Shown piece after piece: positions 12,289-23,500 of a DNA stretch of 64,000 bases. The DNA comes from Plasmodium relictum. Taxonomy: Eukaryota; Apicomplexa; Aconoidasida; Haemosporida; Plasmodiidae. The stretch spans positions 496,001 through 560,000 of the forward strand of contig NC_041690.1 in the NCBI RefSeq assembly GCF_900005765.1, written 5' to 3'. The position numbers and the translations under genes were made by a program. The notes under the pieces were generated by a model. The model searched no databases. It was not told the origin of the DNA and worked only from the letters and a program-made list of their open reading frames with translations. Numbering within the stretch: position 1 is the stretch's first letter; the number at the start of each line of letters is the position of its first letter.

Positions 12289-13899
12289 TTATGAAGTTAA
12301 TTCTTCAGTTATAAGATCAGAAAAAATAGTACAAATGCTATTTATATATTGAGAAACAGACGGAAAAGATGGGTCCTTTTCTCTTGGAGAATTACCATAA
12401 GAATCTTCGTGACAATTTTTTGAATTATAAAATAAATTGGTAATTATATCAACTTCGTTGTTATTATTTTCATAATACCTTCTTGTCCCAGATCCTGTTA
12501 TCAATAAAGGATAAAATGGATGCTTATTTATCGATATGATTGGAGAATATTTGTTAATTAATTGTTTGTGTACTAATTTATTATTTATTATATCATACAC
12601 ATTTATGTAGCCAAATGTATCACCACATATTAAGTAATCTTTATATATATCAAATATATATTTCTGATTTGTTAATGCGTGTCTTTCGAATTTTTGTACA
12701 TAATTTTTATTATTTCTCATATCATAGAGGTATATATAGGAGCTATTTCTACTACCACTTAAAATAAAGAATTCTTTAAACCATTTGATATGTGTTATTC
12801 CATTAGAATTTTTTCTATTTTCAAATTTCAAAATATAATCATTTTTATGATCACAGTTGTCTGCATATATATATAAGCAATCATTATAATCTCCTACAGC
12901 ATATATACTGTTTTTTCCGTAGCCCTCTTTTTTATATTCAATAGTAGATATAATTCCTTTCTGACCTTTTCCTTTTCTTGTACCTAAAATCCTATTTTCT
13001 AATGTTTCATTTGGTTTACAAAGATCAAAAACTTTTATTGATTTATTAGTTCCGCATAACAACCAATTTTTTTCTGGATGAAAACATAGAGAATAGCAAT
13101 TACATATCTCGCAACATTCATTTAGTGTTTTAAAAGATAATAAAATTGATCCATCAAAAGCGCTATATAAATACACAGGTTTGTTTTTTGAGCATACAGA
13201 GAAAAAGCAAGTATTACAATTGGCCCATTCAAAATAAGGATAAAATTTACAATCATAAATATGTTCACTTAATTTCATAGTTATCCAACTACTATTCCTT
13301 TTTGTTTTTTCTAGATCACTCATATTATTATACTTCTCATATAATAAATCTAAATTTTCATAAATGTTTTCATTTTTTTCTAGAAAATGTAATAAAGTTA
13401 AATCAGTAGCAAATAATCTCAAATAATTACTATTTGAAATAGTATAATAGCAACTTCCGTCGCTATTAAATTCACATTGCTTTAAAAATTCATTTTTTTT
13501 TTTTTTTTTTTTTTCATCAGTATATTTGTCTTGATATATATTTTTATTTCCTTCACTTTTATCTGTATCATTCTCATCTTCATGATCCTCATTTTTATAA
13601 AATTTATAATATTTATCTTCATTTTCACTATTTTTATTTTCATTATCGTTCATTTCATATGAAGATGATGTATCACCATCTATATAATATGTTTCATTTG
13701 ATTTATTTAAATTTTCTATTTTTTCATATTTATAATTATATGAATCAATAAAAGGTATTTCTTGTAAAATATAGAAATGTTTATTATTTAAAAAATTTTC
13801 TTTTTCTTTATATTCTTTTTTTTTATCTTCATAAATACTCATAGCAAATACAACTTTGTTTTCAGTCATTACATCATTTTTCTTATTATCAGAATCCAT
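12289..13899 (-). CDS. WRAP53: WRAP53/TCAB1-like WD40 protein
   Basis: Single exon, 536 aa. An acidic, Asn/Lys-rich N-terminal third (about 1-150) precedes a WD40 propeller. The family-specific landmarks are clear: residues around SEHIYDCKFYP, the phrase GKGQKGIISTIEY (animal WRAP53 has KGQKGLISCI), then GITHIKWF, and ALTNQKYIFDIY (animal TNQRIYFDL). Those strings are more diagnostic than generic WD repeats. In animals WRAP53/TCAB1 binds the CAB box of scaRNAs and telomerase RNA and brings them to Cajal bodies. In Plasmodium the natural inference is a role with H/ACA-type or telomerase RNA in the nucleus, but nothing here proves it. The N-terminal homopolymer (Lys7) and acidic stretch are typical parasite insertions. 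It is divergent from the DNA glycosylase gene. Confidence 0.85.
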   Translation of the reverse strand: MDSDNKKNDVMTENKVVFAMSIYEDKKKEYKEKENFLNNKHFYILQEIPFIDSYNYKYEKIENLNKSNETYYIDGDTSSSYEMNDNENKNSENEDKYYKFYKNEDHEDENDTDKSEGNKNIYQDKYTDEKKKKKKNEFLKQCEFNSDGSCYYTISNSNYLRLFATDLTLLHFLEKNENIYENLDLLYEKYNNMSDLEKTKRNSSWITMKLSEHIYDCKFYPYFEWANCNTCFFSVCSKNKPVYLYSAFDGSILLSFKTLNECCEICNCYSLCFHPEKNWLLCGTNKSIKVFDLCKPNETLENRILGTRKGKGQKGIISTIEYKKEGYGKNSIYAVGDYNDCLYIYADNCDHKNDYILKFENRKNSNGITHIKWFKEFFILSGSRNSSYIYLYDMRNNKNYVQKFERHALTNQKYIFDIYKDYLICGDTFGYINVYDIINNKLVHKQLINKYSPIISINKHPFYPLLITGSGTRRYYENNNNEVDIITNLFYNSKNCHEDSYGNSPREKDPSFPSVSQYINSICTIFSDLITEELTS

Positions 13900-15081
13900 G
13901 ATCTTGTATATTCTTCATTTAACTTATTAAAATAGAAATGTTTTAAATTGTTTACTTATTTTTTTAGAAATATATACATATATATTTTTTTATCTTTAAA
14001 CATTTTCATCATTGACTCAAGTTATAACCTTTTTTTTCTTTATTTTCTTCATACCATTTACATAAAATAAAGAAATGTATTTTTATAAATATTTATAGAA
14101 TAATAGCATGTCCTTGTTAAACGTTTTAAAATTTTATAATAAAAAAAACTTTATATAATATTTAACATTGTTTAATAATCTTATATATATATATATATAT
14201 ATTTAATACTAAACGGATGATAAAAACTATTTTATTTTGTTTTTATATTAAAAAAAATTTTCCTTCTGAAAAAAAATTTAGTGACGTTGCAGTTTTTTTT
14301 ATTGTAAAATTCTTAAAAATCCATGTTTTTTTTTTTTTTTGTGATATGTAAAAGATAGTTAGAATTTTATTTTTATGATAAATGTATTAATATATATTTT
14401 TTTAAATTATTATTCATTATTAAAGTTAAAAATTGTTTAATATTTCTTATTATGAAATTTCAAACTATTTTTATAATTCTTTAAATTGAAGTTCTTTTTT
14501 AATATATTGTTTCTTTAATAATACATAATGTAAATAAATGTAGTTTAATCTATATTCAATAGTATGATTATTGTTACTTAAAATAGTATCCCAATTTTTC
14601 TAAATTTTTCTTGTTTAATTTTGAAAATATTTTTCAATTTTTTTAGATAATACTTATTTCTCCTTTGACGAGTAATATATATGTAAGAAAAAAATTAGAA
14701 AATTCGTATTTGGGTAAAGTAAAATATTTAATAACCAAAATGGGAAAATTATTTTAATAGAGTAAATAAACAAGAAAAAAGGATTAATTGCATTTAAATT
14801 AAAGAAATGCCCCCATATGAATAATATAAAATTATTATCTATAAAGTAAAACTAACAATATAAATTTAGTAATTTTTTTTTTTTTAATCTTATTAGAGCA
14901 AATATATTTTTTGAAATTTATGTAGTTATATTTTTTTTTCATTTTCTAAATATGCATTAATATAACTTTAGAGAAAAAAATTAAAAAAAGAAAAAAAATT
15001 ATAATTCAAAGTAAAGGAATATAAAAGTATATGAATATAAAGGGGAAAAAAAAAAAAAATATATATTTTCAATAAATAAAT
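13900..15081. other. Divergent promoter region WD protein / DNA glycosylase
   Basis: 1.2 kb of AT-rich spacer with a (TA)n tract near 14185-14202 and several T11-T14 tracts. It should contain both promoters. No convincing additional gene. Confidence 0.6.
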
Positions 15082-16416
15082 ATGGCAATTTCAAATAAAA
15101 AGGATATGAAGCGAAAGTTGAATATTAAAAAAAAAAAATTAATGGAAGAAGTAAAAATATTAGAAAAGAAAAAATCTATTGATATATCTTATTTACCTTA
15201 TGTTTATATATTATTAAAATATTTCTTTGAAAATAATAATATCCATATTTTAAATGAGTTTTTTTATCTTCAAGACAATGTTCTAAGTATAACTGAAGAT
15301 TTAATGGGGCATATATTGTGGGTATTCGATGAAAAGGAAAATAAATTATATGGATCAAGAATAGTTGAATTAGAATCATATAATGGTTCAACGGATAAAG
15401 CGTCACATGCATATAATAATAAAAAGACGAATAGAAACCTGTCTATGTTTGAAAAAGGAGGAATAAGTTATGTATATATATGTTATGGTATTCACAACTG
15501 CTTGAATATAGTAACAAATATAGAAAATATTCCTGAAGCTATTTTAGTTAGATCTCTTGAACCAATTTATAACATTGAATATTTCTTATCAAACAAATAT
15601 AAAAATGTTTCTGAATTTTTATATTCAAAGAATTTCTCTGAAATTATTAAGGAATGTAAGGCAACAGATAATGAACATAAGAAAAAAATAAATAGTAATT
15701 TTAAAGATTTAATTAATAAACATAATTATTTAAAAAATATTGAAAAAATAAATCATGTTTTAAAAATGATAAATAAAAAAAAATTAGTAAAATTATGCAG
15801 TGGTCCTGGTTGTGTAACGAAATGTCTAGAAGTAACAAGACAAGATGATATGAAACGATTTTATATTGATTTATATAATAATAATAAAAAAAAAGAAGAT
15901 AATTTAAAGAAAGAAGCAAACTATAATAAAAATATGACCTACATCAATAATAATAATAAAAGTTCTAAGTATTTTGACAACTCAAAACTTTTAAATAATA
16001 AAAGAGGAAAAAAAGAAAATGTAAATAATAATGTTTCTGACAATTACAGCAGTAATAATGAAATATTACATGAATCAAATACAAATATAAAATCAAATTT
16101 TTACTTTTCATCTAACATAAAAAATATAGAAAAAAGTAGGTTTTTTATAAGTATTTGCCCAACAGTAAATGAGATTTTATATTTTTATGAAACATTAAGA
16201 ACCCATAAAAATGAAGAAGAGTACTTTATAAAGAATATATATAATGAATATAAAATATATTTATTAGAATATTTTGATTATATGAAATGGCAAAAAGATA
16301 AATTAACTATTCAAAAAGATAAAAGAATCGGAATTGGTTATGCAGAAGAAGCTGCATTATTTGAGTATCGATTTTTATTAAAGAATCATCCATCTGTTAC
16401 ATTTCCTCCTAAGTAA
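15082..16416 (+). CDS. MPG: DNA-3-methyladenine glycosylase (AAG/MPG type)
   Basis: Single exon, 444 aa. This is a monofunctional base-excision glycosylase removing alkylated purines and hypoxanthine. The sequence shows GSRIVELESYNG with the catalytic Glu at 98 (equivalent to human Glu125) and Tyr100. It then shows KASHAYNNK with His109, ISYVYICYGIHNCLNIVT with the intercalating/pocket residues and Asn142, and ILVRSLEPI. Later come KLCSGPG and, at the end, RIGIGYAEEAALFEYRF, which matches the human RVGVGHAGEWARKPLRF region. The human enzyme is about 298 aa. The extra length is two inserts: about 85 residues after LVRSLEP and an Asn/Lys-rich one of roughly 75 residues after the GPG region. The N-terminus is lysine-rich, fitting nuclear import. 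The start Met precedes all conserved sequence. Confidence 0.93.
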   Translation: MAISNKKDMKRKLNIKKKKLMEEVKILEKKKSIDISYLPYVYILLKYFFENNNIHILNEFFYLQDNVLSITEDLMGHILWVFDEKENKLYGSRIVELESYNGSTDKASHAYNNKKTNRNLSMFEKGGISYVYICYGIHNCLNIVTNIENIPEAILVRSLEPIYNIEYFLSNKYKNVSEFLYSKNFSEIIKECKATDNEHKKKINSNFKDLINKHNYLKNIEKINHVLKMINKKKLVKLCSGPGCVTKCLEVTRQDDMKRFYIDLYNNNKKKEDNLKKEANYNKNMTYINNNNKSSKYFDNSKLLNNKRGKKENVNNNVSDNYSSNNEILHESNTNIKSNFYFSSNIKNIEKSRFFISICPTVNEILYFYETLRTHKNEEEYFIKNIYNEYKIYLLEYFDYMKWQKDKLTIQKDKRIGIGYAEEAALFEYRFLLKNHPSVTFPPK

Positions 16417-17017
16417 TTAACAATATTTGATAATATATATATAACTATAGTTTTAGTGATCTATTAATTATTAAAACATTTAAAAAAAGTATCTTTTTTA
16501 GATATTTCTAATAAGAATGTGTTTATAATACTATTTATGTAAAAATTTTATAGGTTATGAAATTTTATTTTATTTTAATTTTTTTTTTTTCATTTTAATC
16601 GATTTCATATTACAAACATACATTCATTCACATGTATTACAAAAAAAAAATTAGTTTAAAAGTATAATTTGATATGAATAAAGAAAATGACTACTTTCAT
16701 AGTTTTATTAAATAGACAAAATAACTAAGATTACCTGTGAAATTTGATATTTTTAAATATTTTCTTTTATATATTTTTGAAATGATTAACTTAAAAAAAT
16801 ATTCCATTATATGTTAAATATTATATAAAATCCTAGATCAATTAAAAAAAAGATAAAAAATGAAAAAATATAATGATTATTTTTAAATGAAAAAAAATAT
16901 TTTTTAAAATAAAGAATTAAAAAATTTTAAGCATACAAAATGATGTAACAATATAAAATAGAATAAAAAATATGTTCCTAAACAATATATATATATATGT
17001 ATATTATATAGAATTAT
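16417..17017. other. Convergent intergenic region glycosylase / NIPA transporter
   Basis: 601 bases holding two 3' ends. I see poly(A)/poly(T) tracts and nothing else supportable. Confidence 0.6.
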
Positions 17018-17159
17018 TTACGAAGGTCTCCTAAAATATATTTTTAAATAATATAAGGAATAAGGAATAACATTTTCAAACGATAAAAATATTATTCCGA
17101 TAAGAACAAGAAGAAAGCCAAAAGCCCAAGCACATATACTTGATGGCCTTTCCTGATAG

Positions 17160-17196
<37 letters not shown>

Positions 17197-19460
17197 TACA
17201 TATGAAATTATATATAATTTATTGAAATAATATATTTATTTGTTACGTTAAAAATAAATATTCCATTTATTGCATTAAACGAAACATTGCCAAAACTTTT
17301 TAATGATACTACATGAGTTAAATGATAATGCTTTAATAAATAAGAAGTATAAAATATCTCTGTCAATGCTACAGTACAAGTTAATGTAGCTAGAATAATT
17401 AATTTAAAATTTAAAAAAAATTGAAAAAATCTAAATTTATCTTTTACTATTATAGACATAAAACCTATTACCAATGCTTTACAAAGAATTGTACTTATTG
17501 ATCCAAATATTCCAGATGAAAAAGGAGAAAATATATATAAGAAATTATTTTTTCTTTTTTTCTTTTTTCTGAAATATTTTATAGAGAGTAATGCAACTGA
17601 GTATGTGAATAGTAATTCTGATGCCATTAAAAATATTGATTCCGCTTTAAAAAATAATTTAAAAATGTAATCTAAATCAATGAATTTACTATCCTTACCA
17701 GAAAATATTGTTATTAATATTAATCCTATTGTAGCAAAAGGAATACCAATATATAAATAAAATGATTGAGTTTCTTTTAAAACAAATTTTTCCAGCAATA
17801 AAGAACAAATAAGACGAACACTTACAAAGCCAACCATAGAAGCAGGTAAAAGCGCATTACTAAACAAATTAAAGGATGGTGCTACTATACTTGTAAAAAA
17901 TATACCAAAATAAAAATAAATATAACTTTTTTTTTTTAATTTTTTTATATAACTTTCATCTGCTAATTGTAATGTAGAGCTTCTAGTAACTTCTCCATCA
18001 CTATTTTTTTGTTCATTATATATTTTTTTTAATTCTAAATTTTGACTATTATAAAAAGAGTTATGATATATATTTTCATCAGTAAATATATATTTTTTTC
18101 TATTTATATGATTTAATGATTTCTGAGGTGGAAAGGATGAATAATACATTTTATATTCGCCTGTTGTATTTGTTGTAATATTACGATTCTTTCTTGATTC
18201 CATTTTGCTTAACATTGTTATTATCTCACTTTTTTTTTCTTTTATATCCTTATAAAATATATAATCTTGATTATTATTAAAACATATGTTTAATTGTTCT
18301 TCATTACAAAAATTCATATCTTTTGACATAAATGTTTCATTAATACTCCTGCCTTGCAATGTATAGAAACTTTTTAATAGAGATTCATGTGAAAATGATT
18401 TTTCTTCATTTTTTTTTTTTTTATAAAACTTATATGTATTATTATATTTTTTATTTTTTTTTATATATTTTTTAAATTTGTTCTTCTTATAGGATGAATT
18501 AGTAATATAATTATAATTTTCTTTGCTTTCTCTATAAAAATAATTAAAGGTTTTCATTTTTTTTAATGTGCAACAATTCGAATTTTTAAATGATTGTAAA
18601 AATCTTCCTTTTCTTGTAACGCTTTTATTTATTTCTCTCGTATTTAAGTTTTTACTATATAAATTTTTATATTTTGAATTACAATTAGTAACACTATTAT
18701 TCATATTTTTGTAATTTATACTAAAAATTTCATTATTATTAGAAATATTTTTAGTATTGTAATCTTCATTTTTATTTCTTATTATATTAAGCTCCTCTTT
18801 TAAATTATTTGATTTCATAATATTCACTGGTTGAAGACTACATACTTTTCTTAATTTTCTGTTGTTTTTAGAATATATGTAATCCATTGATTCCGGTTCT
18901 CTAATGTCCGATTTACTTTTTTTTTTTTTATTTTTTAATTTTCCTTCATTAACATAATTCTTTTCTTTTTCTTTTTCATAATCGTTATCCTCAATTTCAT
19001 TTATATTTTCATTTTTCTTTCTTTCTTTTTTTATTTTTTTACAAAAGAATTTAGTGCATAAAATTCCTTTTTCTTTCATTCTTTTTTTGCATATTTTCTT
19101 GGAACTTTGTATATTGCTCATTGAAATATTTAAAAAAGAATACTTTTTTTTTTTTTTACTTTGATTAGAATATTGATTATATTTATTCATACTATTTTTT
19201 TCTTCTAATCTACTTAATGTTGATTCTCTTCTTTCAATAAGTTTTTTATATTTTGCGTAAAGTATATGACTTTTTTTAATTATTGTACTCCCAAATGATT
19301 CTATAACCGAAACACTTATACTTAAAATTACTCCAAGGTAATCCAACCAAGGTTTGTCCATCCAACTGTTCTGTTTTTCTTTGATACTAATTGTCTCTGT
19401 TTTGCATTTTATAAAACTTGTAAGTATTATTGAAATTATAAAATCTAATAATTTAATCAT
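17018..19460 (-). CDS. NIPA-type (DUF803) magnesium transporter of the DMT superfamily
   Basis: Two exons: 19460-17247 and 17152-17018 (intron 94 nt, GT-AG, phase 0), giving 782 aa. Exon 2 supplies the last membrane helix and tail, ERPSSICAW then FGFLLVLIGIIFLSF, as in NIPA proteins whose final helix follows an E/W-rich loop. The first family helix is LGVILSISVSVIESFGSTIIKK (about 42-63 in two halves). After it comes a very long hydrophilic insert (about residues 70-510, Lys/Asn-rich), then a block of hydrophobic helices including FGIFFTSIVAPSFNLF, SMVGFVSVRLICSLLLEKF, the IGIPFATIGLILITIF helix and others. NIPA family members transport Mg2+ across plasma or endosomal membranes; substrate here is inferred. 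The first 17 residues are hydrophobic and may be a signal or extra helix. Confidence 0.82.
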
Positions 19461-20396
19461 TTTTTTTTTTCATTTTTTCCTTTATGGCTTATTTTTTATT
19501 TTATATTTTATATTTGTCTGATGATATATATGCATTAACATAAAGTTGAAAAAAAAAAAAAATATATATATAAGTATACATAACACTATAAAAAACTTAA
19601 CAAAAACGGAAAAAATATAAAATATAATCAATAATATATCTGTGATAATAAATATAAAAACAAATAACGAAAAATAATTTAAAGAAAAATGAGCATACAA
19701 GATATTGTACAAATTCACACTTGTAAAAGAAAATTCGGCAGCATATTTTTCCTCTTTTTTTTTTTTTTTTTTTTTTTGTTTGTTGTAGTACATTAATATT
19801 TTCAAAAATATAATGAAAATCTAAAAATAAAAAAAAAATTAAAGTTATTGTGAGCATAAATAATTCTACTGATACATTAAAATTAGAATTTTAAGGAAAA
19901 TTATATCGAATTTTTCTAAAGTATTTAAGTATAGTTATCTATTCCATAGTCTTATTTAAAAAATTTTCACTAGTAAAAATTCTTTAAACATATTTTAATA
20001 ATTCTTAATTTTTAAAATAAAAGAATTCAAAACTTTGAATTTTAAGTTATTTTTTTGAAGCATAAATATGCTATAAATTAAAAAATTATGAAACTGCAGC
20101 AAAAAAGTATGCATTAAAAAATCAGACTCTTATCTTTTTTTTTTCTTTTATAATATTATTTTTTAATTTCATTAATATAAACAAAAAAAAAAAAAAAAAA
20201 ATATTTTTTTAAAATTTATTATAAAAGTTTTTTACAACACTTCTCTTTAAATTATTTTAAAATAAAATAAAGCATGCAACTTAATAAAAGACATATATAT
20301 ATAAAATAATTCTTAAAAAAAAATGGAATGGGAACAATAATTTTTTATTTGAAAATATTTTTTTCATTTTTTCTTCATATTTCACATAATTTGCGT

Positions 20397-20465
<69 letters not shown>

Positions 20466-20517
20466 TACTTAAAATTTGTTATATTAAATTTATAAAAAAT
20501 ATATTTTTTTCTTTTTT
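19461..20517. other. Intergenic region upstream of NIPA gene
   Basis: 1.06 kb between two minus-strand genes, presumably containing the NIPA promoter. It holds an AGCATGCAA element at 20271-20279 and a pure TA microsatellite at 20401-20461. A 107-codon minus-strand ORF (19482-19805) ends 22 bases before the NIPA start. It is Phe/Ile/Tyr-rich and I treat it as 5' UTR. Confidence 0.55.
20401..20461. repeat. (TA)n microsatellite
   Basis: About 60 uninterrupted bases of TA, 57 bases downstream of the stop codon of the giant coiled-coil gene. Likely length-polymorphic between isolates. Confidence 0.9.
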
Positions 20518-23500
20518 TTAAAATTCACTAATTTCTAAATTTTCTAAATCAATTTTGTCATTCCATACATCGTCTATTTGTAAATCATCATCAGATAAAT
20601 TAGATTGTAATTGTTCTTCCTTTTCATATATTTTGTTTTCTTTTTGTTTTAAGTTATTACTACAATGCATACTACTATCTTTGTTGAAATTATCAATGAC
20701 TTTTTCTTCTTTTTTTATTCCATATTTATTTATGTTTTCGTGAGATACGCTTATTTCATTATTATTTGTAAAATTATTATATAAATTTTTATTTTCTAAG
20801 TTCTTTTCATCTTTTATAATTTTATAATTTTCTTCTATATTTAACTCATCATCACTGATTTCAAATTCTTTCTCTATAAAAACCTCATTATTATAGGTTT
20901 CCACAAAAGGATCATAATCTTTATATTTATCTTTATTTTTATGGTTATCACAAAAATTATTTTCATTTATATTATAATCTTCAAATGATACGCCATCATT
21001 GCTAATTTTATCAAATTCCTTTTTATTCATATCACAATTATCAAATGACTCCTTTAATTTACCTATTCTGTTTTCATAAGTTTCATGAACTTGTGAATCT
21101 ACTAAGTTACAACTATTATCAAAACTTGATTTAAGATCATCTTTCTTTATAATAAAAAGATTAGCATACTTATTGCCATTCTCGAAGTTTTTATCAGATA
21201 CTGATTGTTCTATATGATTTATTTTATTTTTTAAAGATTGACTTTTTAAGAATTCTTCATTATTATTTGAGTTTTCTTTACTTATTATTCTTTGCTCCTC
21301 TTCAGTTGCTAAATGGGAATTAATTTTGTCAATATGTTCATTTTTATAATTGTGTATTTTATTCATATTATTGTAAATAAAATTTTTTGCAAAACTTGTA
21401 ACGTCGGTAAAATCATTATTTATGAGATTTTCTTTACTATTATCCATCTTTTGTAAATCATCATTTTTTTTATCTAATGAAGAAGAAAAAAATGCTTTAT
21501 TCTGTAAATTTTTTTTAAGTGTATTTTCATTAATATATTTAAAAGTTGTTTCTAAGAAATTAGAAGAATTTCCTATAAATCCCTTTAGTTCGTTTTTTAA
21601 GTTATTTTCAAAAGATGAGAATTTTGAAATGCTAACATTTACTTTTGGTGGAATTATTATATTTTTTACTTCTTTTAATTCTATTTGTTTTTGTAAACAG
21701 TTTATATTTTCCTTTAATGATTTTATATTATTTTGATAACTAGTAATAGAATTTTGCAAAGTATTATTTAAAAGCTTATACTTTTTTATTTTATAGTTCT
21801 TTTCATTTATTATTAAATTTTTTTCTTTTAAAATTGTTAATAATTTTTGAAGTTTATTTAAAATTTCATTTTTTTTATTTATTTCATTATTTAATTCTTC
21901 TCTTAAGAATATTGTTTCTTTTATTAAAGATTCTGATTTATTATTTATTATATCATCATTTAAGATTTCTATTTTTGATTCCTCATTAACACTATGTATA
22001 TCACTGTTGATAGAATAATGTTCTTTTCTTTTTATTCTTTTTTGTTTATATTCATAATTTCTCAATTTGTTTTCTAGTATATTTAAATTTTCTTCATAGT
22101 TTTTGATAATATTAATAAGAAAAGAGCATTTCATTTTATACATTTTTAAAGCAATGGATGATTTATTAATTTGAATTAAGAAACGTTTAATTTCATTTTT
22201 CAACTCTTCTTTTTGATTTTTTTCAGATTCTATTTCTTCAATTAAGTTTTTATTTTTATCAATGATAGTTTCTAAATAATTTTTAATTTCATAAATATCA
22301 TAACTATATTTTTGCAGCTTTTTTAATTCGTCCTCCATATTTGATAAATCTTTTTTTAATAAACTATTTTCATTTTCTATTTTTGATTTTTCATTTTTTA
22401 ATAAATCTAATATTTTGGAATTTTTACTATTTTCAACTAATAAATTTTCTATTTTTATATTCTGTTCTTGAATTTTTTCATACCTCATATAGCTTTCTTT
22501 TTCATTACTTTCTAAATTTGATTTTAAGTTGTAAATATTTTGCTCATTTTCTTTTTCTTTTATTTTTAAGTTATTATTCAACATATTTAATTCTTTATTA
22601 GTATTCATTAATTTTATGTTTTCCTTTTCTTTATTATTTAATTCTTGTTCTAAATAATTTATTTTATTTTTCAAATTTTCAATTTTATTTTCATGCATAT
22701 CATTATTTTTTTCCAAATTTTCCAATGCACTTTGTAATTTATCTTCGCTTATATTAAAATTAACTTGTAAATGACTTAATTTCTTTTCATATTCTTCAAC
22801 TTTTTCCTCAAGATCATGTATTTTCGAATTTTTTGTATTTATATCTAGTTCCATTATGTATACTTTTTCTTTTATTTCATTATCCTTTTCTTTTAAGATA
22901 TTCTCTTTATTTTTTAATAATTGACTTAGTTCTTCATATTTTTTTTCATATTCTTCATATTTACTATCATTTCTTTTATTTTTTTGTTTTAGTTCTTCAT
23001 ATTTTCTTTCATAATCTTCATTTATACATTTAATTTCATTATTTTTATTCTTTAATTCTTCATATTTCTTTTCATATTCATTATTCCTTGTTTTCAATTC
23101 TTCATACTTCTTTTCATTTTCATCATTTTTATTCCTTAACTCTTCATATTTTCTTTCATATTCATCCTTTTCCGTTTTCAGTTCTTCATACTTCTTTTCA
23201 TTTTCATTACTTTTATTCTTTAACTCTTCATATTTTCTTTCATATTCATCCTTTTCCGTTTTCAGTTCTTCATACTTCTTTTCATTTTCATTATTTTTAT
23301 TTTTTAGCTCTTCATATTTTTTTTCATATTCATTATTCCTTGTTTTCAACTCTTCATATTTCTTTTCATTTTCATCATTTTTATTCCTTAACTCTTCATA
23401 TTTTCTTTCATATTCATCCTTTTCCGTTTTCAGTTCTTCATACTTTTCATTTTCATTATTTTTATTCTTTAACTCTTCATATTTTCTTTCATATTCATCC

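Noticed and set aside
19482..19857. 107- and 86-codon minus-strand ORFs just before the NIPA gene
   Set aside because: Long Phe/Ile runs and Lys homopolymer; consistent with 5' UTR. No splice model joins them to the NIPA frame convincingly.
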